From Isoetes taiwanensis (taxonomy: Eukaryota > Streptophyta > Lycopodiopsida > Isoetales > Isoetaceae), in assembly GCA_021234155.1 (NCBI GenBank), contig JAJEKV010000017.1, forward strand, positions 12,095,525 through 12,159,524: a stretch of 64,000 nt of DNA, written 5' to 3'. Positions 56,039 to 64,000 of the stretch are shown here, piece after piece. The notes beneath the pieces were generated by a model. The model was given only the letters and a program-made list of their open reading frames with translations. It had not been told where the DNA came from and did not search any database. Position numbers and translations under genes: made by a program. Numbering within the stretch: position 1 is the stretch's first letter; each line of letters opens with the position of its first letter.

Positions 56039-56489
56039 TCATAAACAAAGATCATCTAAGTAAATCCTGAATTCTTGAGGAGACATAGGTCTAAAGATAA
56101 TATCCATAGCCCTTTGGAATGTGGCAGGTGCATTCATTAATCCAAAAGGCATCCTTTTTATTGCATAAGTTCCCCAAGGGGTAATAAAAGAAGTCTTTGG
56201 CTGATCTTCCTCTTTAATGTTGATTTGGTTGAATCCTGAAAATCCATCTAAGAATGAGTACACACACCTCTTTACCTGCTACAGCATATACGATTTCTTC
56301 TAAAAAAGGCAAAGGGTAACAGTCCTTGATGGTGGCTTTGTTGAGATCTCGATAATCAATGCAAATTCTTAAGGCACCACTTTTTTTCTCTACAGGCACA
56401 ATGCAAGATACCCATTCTGGATTAATGATCTCAATGATAACACCTACATCTAGCATTTTATCCAACTCATTTTTTATTAGTTCCATCAA
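56039..56489 (-). pseudogene. RT fingers and palm (G)
   Basis: Two frames: MMELIKNELDKML with [30 protein letters not shown] (56214-56489), and SFLDGFSGFNQINI with TPWGTYAIKRMPFGLMNA and IYLDDLCL (56039-56263). A GTGT insertion in a GT run near 56266 causes the shift. Catalytic LDD is intact. Confidence 0.85.
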
Positions 56490-56550
56490 TGAAGCATTAA
56501 TTCTTCTCAGTTTTTGAAAAACAGGTTTACAACCTTCTTTGATCTTAATT

Positions 56551-57183
56551 TCAAATTGGCATACCTAACATTTGTATGTTCTCCCTATTTTGATGCTCAA
56601 TCAAATCTCCAACAAACAGAGTTCTGGTCTTACCATTTTTTGTGATTGCAATCTCCTCAGTGTCCTTCTCCTCTGATGCATTAATGGTTAAAATAGGACA
56701 GAGTGCTTTTACCTCATTAGCATCAAGATCATCTTCTGGAATAGCTCCCTCAGTTAAATGTGACATGAGAGTCTCCCTACATAAGGCATCAGCTTCCAAA
56801 TTTTTCTCTCTTGGGATATGAGTGATCTCCCATGAAGCAAAACTCGAGAGTACTCCCATTGCTTGATTCTTTAAGAGCTCCATATCTGCATTCTTTGTTT
56901 GGTAGTCCCCTGAAACTTGTCTACAAATTAGTTGTGAGTCACCATAGATGTGGATGTTAGCAATATCCATAGCTTTGGCCTCCTGAAGACCTGCAATCAA
57001 AGCCTTGTATTCTGCTACATTAGAAGTGACTTGGGGAAAGATTCTTTCTACCTTAGCTAAGAGGCTGTGAGAAGAATCTTTCAAAATAGCAGCAGATGAT
57101 GCAACATTTAATTTTTTAGAGATACCTCCATCAAACCATAAGAATCCTGATGGTCCTTGTTTGCTGGGGGGTGCACATTCCAT
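56551..57183 (-). CDS. RNase H upstream of RT (G)
   Basis: Frame with all four RNase H acids: Asp in WFDGG, Glu in NVAEYKAL, Asp in YGDSQLI, Asp in EADALCR. The linker ends at NRENIQ, where a deletion removes about 25 residues (the [16 protein letters not shown] part) before the RT start. It overlaps the protease frame by a frameshift near 57180. Confidence 0.85.
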   Translation of the reverse strand: MECAPPSKQGPSGFLWFDGGISKKLNVASSAAILKDSSHSLLAKVERIFPQVTSNVAEYKALIAGLQEAKAMDIANIHIYGDSQLICRQVSGDYQTKNADMELLKNQAMGVLSSFASWEITHIPREKNLEADALCRETLMSHLTEGAIPEDDLDANEVKALCPILTINASEEKDTEEIAITKNGKTRTLFVGDLIEHQNRENIQMLGMPI

Positions 57184-57421
57184 AATAAGAGGACTATTTC
57201 ATAATTCTTTGGTCTTGTATTTTTTATTCTATAAGATCCCAAAGGTTCTTCAATTAACATTTCCTTAACAAAGTTCGCCTCCTCTTTGGAGCCATATGAG
57301 CCATCTTGGTTGTAGATTGTAGCAGTTTGAGAGCCATTGGAGATGGTGCATCTCCCTTGAGACCAGACTGGTCTAGCGTCTACAGTGGCCAGCCATCTCC
57401 TCCCTAAAAGTAAGTCATAGA
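57108..57421 (-). pseudogene. Protease C-terminal part (G), cut by third LTR family
   Basis: Reads [32 protein letters not shown] and the segment before RNase H. At about 57421 the homology stops inside the protease; the first residues of the open frame belong to the neighbouring LTR. The active site and gag would lie beyond the insertion, possibly outside the window. Confidence 0.8.
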
Positions 57422-58947
57422 TGTCGATTCGTGGACGTTCCGGCCTGATATCACGGTCCCGGGGCGTATATTGTATCTGCACCGCCACGCTGCATTATCA
57501 CGCCCGTCCCAATCGACGCGTAATGCGCCGACGTAATACCAAGCAAGGGCGCCCTAGGGGCCAGCTTGCAATGGTGCACACACTTAGCAATGTGCGCACT
57601 TTTAGACCTTTAACCCATTAAAGGTAGACCAAGGGTCATGGAAACCCTAAACCTAACTGATAGCCTACATAAGGCACCAAACCCTAACTTTCCCTTTTTC
57701 GCCCACAGACCTTCCGAGCTCTGATTCGCGCGCTTGAGGAGTCAATTCCAACTCCCACGATCTGCCAGTGCGCCCCAGCTTGTCAGATCATCCTTCCGAC
57801 CGCATCCCGAAGCAGAACAGAGACATGGACGCCTTCGGATCGAGAGGAGTGAACCAGGGATCAGGTATTTGGTCGATTGAATAGCCTAAACCTTATTCCA
57901 GCCTTCAACCAAAGGGTTTAGCCTATTAAATCACCCTTAGTAGCCAAGCAGATCCTGAGATTGACTCTAACTAAAGAACCTAACTCTATGTATGATATAG
58001 ATTAGTTCTTATTCTTTAGTTCTATGATGATGTGATGGATGGATGAATTCTGTGAACTCACTGTATTGGGAAGGGGGGTAGAGACTTGAAGCTTAGTAGA
58101 TGATGCTCCTAGATAGTCCCTCTTAGTGCATTACTAGATTTCGGCCTGTGTACAAGAACCCCACCTGGTTGTGGGTGAAGGGACCAAACTGGCTCAGATC
58201 GAGGTTCGTGTTCTGACCCTTGACCGATCCCTCTGGCGTGTAAAGTCTACCGTGGATCAGAGTGACTAGGTCTAATGGCTTGCCACTGAGTGTGGGCAAG
58301 GCATGGGCTCGACACCCGTGGGGTGGAGTTCACCTTCCAGTCGGTTAAGTCGAATAAGGGCAGTGGCTCTCTAGTCACCTTGGGTCGCATGTAGATCTCG
58401 GGTGGGAGTGATCCCTACCGCCCCATCGGGCCTGGGGAGATGTAACCCGTGAGTAGCCCCTTTGGCTATGCACCGGGCGGCCACAGGTCGGGTCCCAACA
58501 CTCTTCAACCTACTCGCAAAGTGTGCACGGGAGGGGCGGATGGAGTGGACAACCCAATGCCATGTTCTTATGCCGGCCCAATCCATTGTCATGATTACAT
58601 CTCGCAATGAACTCGGAGACCCAAGCTTGTCACCCATCCCCGTCCCGAGCCTTGGGTAGGAACTTCCTTTGTATTGTCTGATCTTTGTCTATGCAGATGT
58701 TGATGTACCACCCTTCGAGGTGGATATATGATGTTATGTTACTGACGTATATGTTTACGCTTCCGCAGCTAGGTAGGCCCCGAGGGAGACGGGGTAAAAT
58801 GACCCCTTCATTCTTCCCCACTGTGGATTCCAGATGGTCACAGTGATCTGTGGAGGGCCCTATATCGCGATGGCTACCGGTATGGGGATGAACTCCTGGT
58901 TGTATACGGTCTGCGGCAATCGTGATATCACAGTAGGGGACGTCACA
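57422..58947 (+). mobile_element. LTR of a third Ty3-type family
   Basis: About 1.5 kb, clearly richer in GC than the rest of the window. It ends at GACGTCACA, followed after one base by an initiator-Met primer site. The left border is uncertain: homology to G stops at 57421, and TGTC at 57422 or TGATATCACGG at about 57445 may be the tip. TGATATCA occurs near both ends (about 57445 and 58923). Frames in it are short and not convincing. Confidence 0.65.
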
Positions 58948-58948
58948 G

Positions 58949-58960
58949 TGGTATCAGAGC
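58949..58960 (+). other. Primer-binding site, initiator tRNA-Met
   Basis: TGGTATCAGAGC is the standard plant LTR-retrotransposon primer site, complementary to the 3' end of initiator tRNA-Met. It differs from the site of families 1 and 2. Confidence 0.9.
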
Positions 58961-61900
58961 AATGTTCTTGGAGACCAAGAGCAAAACACTGACCATGCTC
59001 CCAGTAGTACTAACTTGATAGGATCTTGAAGCCTCGAAAAGTGGGAATTTTTTTTCTCATTTTTGTAGTTTATGCTAAGCTAGTAACAGTTAAGTGAATT
59101 GGAACTTAATAAGCCTAAAAAGAATGAGCCAAAACCTCCCCAGGCAAGGTGTAAATAATCAAAAATTTTGTTAATACAAGATAATTTTGAGTAGTTTATG
59201 TGTCAAATCTTGCTTAATTAGGACGAGTTAACAAGTAGTAGTTTTTGTTTTAGTAAAATAGGACTTTTCAGGCCAAAAAGTGTGATGTCTCACACGTCGC
59301 GCCTGGTCAAGAAACTAAAGTTTAGTTTTTGAACGAGGCGCTACCTGTGAGACCTTCATACTTAGACCATGTCCAAACTAGACCAAAACAAGCTCCAAAT
59401 CGACCAAGTAAGGGGTCGATTCTGCCTGATTTGTTGAGTCTGTTAGCCTTACACCCTTAGTTCACTTACATTGGACATGTTTTGATCCAAATGGGACCGA
59501 TGTCTCACACGTCGCGCCTGGTCAAGAAACTAAAGTTTAGTTTTTGAACGAGGCGCTACCTGTGAGACCTTGCCCAAAATTGCCTAAACAAGCTCCAAAT
59601 CGACCAAGTAAGGGGTCGATTCTGCCTGATTTGTTGAGTCTGTTAGCCCTACACCCTTAGTTTACCCAAATTGGACATGTTTTGATCAAAATGGGACTGA
59701 TGTCTCACACGTCGCGCCTGGTCAAGAAACTAAAGTCCAGCTTTTGAACGAGGCGCTACCTGTGAGACCTCCAAACTTTGAACCTCCATAACTTGAGCTA
59801 CAGAGCTCCAAATCGCCTGAAATTTGTTGCAATAGGACCGTTAAACAGCCTAAAATCCATTTATGACCTCAAATTAGGCTAGAAATGTCAAACCCCAGCC
59901 CAAAATGACCAAAATTTGCTCAAACCCTTGAATTGTTTTTCCAAACTGGTTTGTTTGTAAATAGAAGCATACCCCATTAGTAGCTCGCAAGTATTGCTTT
60001 CGGCTCGAAGCTGATGCCTTACTCCTAGATAGAAGTGCTCAAGAACACCCCTTTGTAAAGTCATCTAGACCTCAGCATAGCAACCCAAGTCCAACTGTTG
60101 GTACATCACCTCTGCTCATGCCCAAGGCATAAACCTTGACCTAATTTTGTGTCCTTCTAATAGAGTTTGACTTATATAGCCGCCACATTGACACTCCCTA
60201 TTGCCAGAATACCTAAAAAGGAGCTAGAGTCTAGAGCTACCCAAGTCACTCCATGTGTAGACATTCGACTCCTCCAAACCAACTATGCTAGGACCTTAGA
60301 GTATCTCTCAAACATCATGGAGGTTTTGCAAAACAAACCTCGTTTCATGCCATACCACATGTCCTAATGTCCATAGACTTGTAGATTATAGATATGTCTT
60401 CAGTAATGCTGCTCGAGCCATCTTGCTTGCTTATAGAGCCCAGAATGTTGTAGGAGAGCCTTCAAGTAGACCCTTAGATTCTAGGATATACGAAGTTGCT
60501 CTCAAGCACAGGGGACAGGGGCCACCGGGAGAGCGAGAGAGGCGCAACTTCTTGAAGACATCAAGGTCCCAACCGATGTACGCATGCAGATAAGGAGAGG
60601 AGACCGAAAAGGCAGACCCAAAAGAGGGAAGCACAACGACAAACACCTCAACCGACAAACGAGTAGAACAGGACACCACCAACCTATCATCAATCTTCAT
60701 CAAATGGGAAGGATATTTGGTAACCAGCGGCATCAAGAATTTTCTAAATGTCAACCTCTCGGCTACCACGTCTATGAGCTCACATCAGAAAGAGGATCTC
60801 AATGCCTTCACCAACTCGACGCACATGAGTTTCAAATGGAAGAACGCAAGGCAACAAAATACAGGTGCAGGAAGACGTTAGACATCGATGCCGCATTAGC
60901 ATCACGAGGTAGGGCCAGAGGGCATAATCTTCCGTCGAGAAGAGAAGTCATGGCGACACAGGAGCATATAGAAACCGAAGGGAAGACCACCACGACCTTG
61001 CAGCCCAGCAGCTCAAGCGAATGTCATGAAACGTCAACAAAAGGAGCAACCAAACTAGGCAATCACAAAGCACTTACGGCGACCAGGACGAGTTTCCAGC
61101 TCCCTTGCACCAGCAGGAGAACTTTCATCGGTTCCAAAAAGTAGGAGACCATGAGAGGGAGGAGACGCATATCAAGGAGGAGAATATCCCACTCGAACAA
61201 GAATTCCCGACCCAGAAACACCTAGAAACCAAAGGAAGGACGACCTTACTACGTCGAGTACGAGACTCGAATGGATAGGACCCAAAGGACGAAGGAGACG
61301 ACCTAGCCAGCAGGTACAAATCACGCAAAGGCGACCAAAAGGAGCTATGATAGGTGCAATGGAGATGATCACACTTCCAGGCACAAGAGATGCACCTCGG
61401 AATCCAAGCAACAGGAGTCGCACTCAGAAATTCAACCTGCGGAGGAATGACAAGGCATGCCTACCGACCACGATCTCAGAGCTTCGAAGACATTCAAGAA
61501 TGCCCGACTGCAACGGCCAGGTGATCCTACTCAAGTGATCAACGGCACCGCACATCGGCAACACTTGATGAACTTATGACACGAGTGGCCTCAACAATAG
61601 AAGGAGGAACGACCCGACATCAACGAGCCAACTAAGACGGCAACATCTCGACGACCATAGCTCCACCTTGTGGTAATATAGGGTGATGCCCTATGACACG
61701 GGTATTAGATGGAGATGCACTTACAAAAGGCACTGCGACGAGGAAATATGCCTTCAACAACTAGGTGATGGCTTCGTCAGGTACTCCTACCAGTAATTAG
61801 AAGAGAAGAAGCCAATCACATCTCCGACATGGGCACATCAAATGCCCAAGGTAGAAGCATTCGGCACCTTAACGACAAGGATAGCAACTGAAGCACCTTC

Positions 61901-64000
61901 AGCAAAAAGAGAGTTAAAGATAACAGCCAAAGCTATCCAACGACAAGAGTATATCTAAAGGCGGTACTTCTTCAACTCAAGGGTAAAGCTGCGCACATAT
62001 AAGGATCCATCATCCCGACAACGGAGCCATCAGGGAGGAGAGCCATGATGCCTTACTTGCCAGAGAGACCGACATGCATAGAGGGACAAAGGCCAGGAAC
62101 TGAAAGCTGGAGAAGTGCTAGCAACCGACTTCTTCCACGAGCTCCCTAGAGGCAACAAGAGGATCAAAACTGACGAGCACAATCTAAGCCACCGGAAGGT
62201 ACCTCAAGACAGAAGACAGCATAGCACAGTGGAACGTGACAACGCCCAAGCCATGTGATCGAGGGATCAAACAAGGAAGTTTGGAAACTTCGATGGAGAA
62301 GCAACTAAGGCGAAAGATGACTTGCACGCGGACTTGCATGCAACTTGGTGAACCCAAGGATGGGCGATTCAAAGAACAATCTGCGAGAAGAGCACAACTC
62401 CGAGGAGTATAGCCAAAGGAATCGCGCCGCATGTTCAAGAGACGCCTTCAAATAGCTTCAAGTATCATGAAGGGGGGGAACACCGCCGAGAAACGGGATC
62501 GAGAAGCGCACCCGAAATGTCGAAGCATCAACGACCACCACACCTTTAGTTAGAATGTGATGCAAAGCGTGTTGTGCCATAGCCGACAAACATCGGAGGG
62601 CCCAAGTACATCAACAAGTTACCCCGGAGTAATGAAATGGCGTACAAATAGGAGGATATGGATCGTCAACACCATTGCACCGGGAGGAACACCGGCGACA
62701 TTGCCAAGGAGTAGGTGTGCAACTTCGGAGGGAGGCACAAGGGGACCTAATAGCTCTAGTAGTAATTGTAATTATGTAAGTTATATGCTTTGCATATATA
62801 CTTCCCTTGTTATTCCCCCCCATAGCGTAACAGATCAAAGGAAGAGATGTCAGGCAATTTGCAGGGGTGAAGCAATCAACATCCTCAACACTCTTCGGGC
62901 AACAAGAGGACTCGATGTATGAGACGTCGATGGAGTCGAAGAAACAATATCGGATACAGAGTCATCCTTTAGCCGCCAAGACAAAGAGTTCAAGATGAAA
63001 GATCTCTTTCAACGGCGCCACCTTCAGGCTTTTGAAAAGCGGCATGGAAGATTTCAAGTGATCAACTACACCATCAAGCCACTAGCAATGAGAGGCTTCT
63101 AACGAACAAAGTCAACCTCTACATCAAAGAGGAGCCACCGTCAAGGAGACTGAAGTATCGAGCGACTCGGAAGAACGTCACCTTGCTACTTCAAGCAGGC
63201 AACGAGTGGATGAGGTTCTAGCAAGGTCAAGGATCTAAGGCCATGGGGCCTAGTAGGTTAAATGTAGGGATGGTAACATCCATATTGGGATTGGAAGGCA
63301 TTGTTAGATATTCTCGCCGAAAGGATTGCCCCAATATTGAGCTAAGCGTCTATTGGGAAGGAAACGCATAGGAGTAACTAAAATTATACACGATTGTTAA
63401 CAGACATCCAACATATTAAAACCACTTGGTGAGATTGATCTCCTCACTAAGAAGGAATCATTACTAGGATAATTGTTGACCATGTATAAATCTAGTACCC
63501 CCAAAAGAATAATCCAACCGAAAGAAAAGAAGTAATCTAACAAGTCCGGCCAACTTGTTACGATGACATCAATTCAATTGGTAGGAATATTCCAAGAGTT
63601 TAAATAACTAAGAAAGGGGGAATCTCTAGAATATAAAAGAATAGTACATGTAAGGTACATCTAAAATAAGAATTATAGTAATCAAATAGTCTTTTGAGAC
63701 AAAAGGAATTGTCGTCATGACAAAACCTTGTGGGATAGAATCGTTCTAACTAAGTAGGTAACCCATAACTATATTGAAATAAATGATAACATAATATGTG
63801 CATCCATCTTAGATGGTTATATATGTAGCTAAGGGTAGTAAATTAATGCGCTAAGTAAGAAGCGTATAACCTCTTAAGGGGAGAGAATAGATATGATGTT
63901 GTGTACAACGTCATTGAAGGGGTGCAGGACCATTTTCTTTTCGAAGAAAGTGGGAGGGCTCAATCTTATGATTGAACGTACTTGCATCGAATTGACCGAC
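58961..64000 (+). other. Internal region of the third family; no recognisable gene
   Basis: Apart from the palindromic repeat I can assign nothing here. Frames such as 60167-60367 and 60584-61144 are short, rich in charged residues and lack zinc knuckles, protease or RT motifs. 60430-63240 is GC-richer; 63240-64000 is AT-rich. It could be the 5' half of a decayed element whose pol lies further right, or a non-autonomous large derivative. No second LTR copy is seen before the edge. Confidence 0.4.
59287..59768 (+). repeat. Tandem repeat with three long imperfect palindromes
   Basis: A 67-nt imperfect palindrome occurs at 59287-59353, 59502-59568 and 59702-59768, within units of about 215 and 200 bp. 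Its arms are about 33 nt with roughly 27 pairs, from GTCTCACA...TGTGAGAC through GCGCCT...AGGCGC to AAACTAAA...TTTAGTTT. Between palindromes are shared AGCTCCAAATCGACCAAGTA and TTGGACATGTTTTGAT segments. It lies in the leader between primer site and any gag. Confidence 0.9.

Noticed and set aside
60584-61144. 186-codon frame in the third family
   Set aside because: It is rich in charged and polar residues with no domain motif, sits in a GC-richer stretch where stops are rarer, and overlaps open frames on the other strand.

Overview
The window is a retrotransposon graveyard from a land plant nuclear genome. I see no host gene, no tRNA or rRNA gene and nothing bacterial. Evidence for a plant: Ty3/gypsy gag-pol with a plant-type RNase H module, Ty1/copia fragments, an endonuclease/RT LINE, 1.9-2.5 kb LTRs, an AT-rich base composition and long nested insertions. 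The LINE looks more like those of ferns and other seedless plants than the common angiosperm L1 or RTE, so a large seedless-plant genome is my guess; the species cannot be fixed from the sequence.

Two related Ty3/gypsy families make up most of the window. Family 1 has LTRs of about 1.9-2.05 kb with tips TGTTG...CAACA. Family 2 has LTRs of about 2.3-2.5 kb with tips TGCCA...CAACA. Both share one primer-binding site (complement of a tRNA-Gln-like 3' end). Both also share an uncommon polyprotein order: gag with three CCHC knuckles, protease, a full catalytic RNase H, reverse transcriptase, a degenerate second RNase H, integrase.

Layout. 1-5610: 5' part of a family 2 element F1 (minus), inserted in the integrase of element B. 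5611-17204: a minus-strand array, internal B - LTR - internal A - LTR, itself inserted in the RT of family 2 element C (plus, 17205-19915). 19916-23178: family 1 LTR and gag of element D (plus), followed by about 600 bp of foreign sequence. 23790-35871: LTRs in both orientations, including one split by a 4.1 kb LINE (minus, 26269-30412) and one solo LTR with a perfect 5-bp target duplication (32753-34684). 35872-42205: family 2 element E (minus), 5'-truncated. 42206-48350: family 1 element I (plus) with two LTRs. 48351-51114: copia remnant (minus). 51115-57421: family 1 element G (minus). 57422-64000: GC-richer third LTR family (plus) with an initiator-Met primer site, a leader holding three copies of a long imperfect palindrome, and about 5 kb with no recognisable pol.

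The most interesting signals are (i) the RNase H placed between protease and RT, with loss of the acidic residues in the RNase H that follows RT; (ii) a set of LTR and leader hairpins whose stems change between families while their loops stay fixed, plus an 11-nt copy of the primer-binding site in U5; (iii) a G-poor tract in the 3' non-coding region between two copies of a fixed box; (iv) the palindromic tandem repeat of the third family; and (v) a 267-bp SINE-like insert with a 14-bp target duplication inside the LINE.
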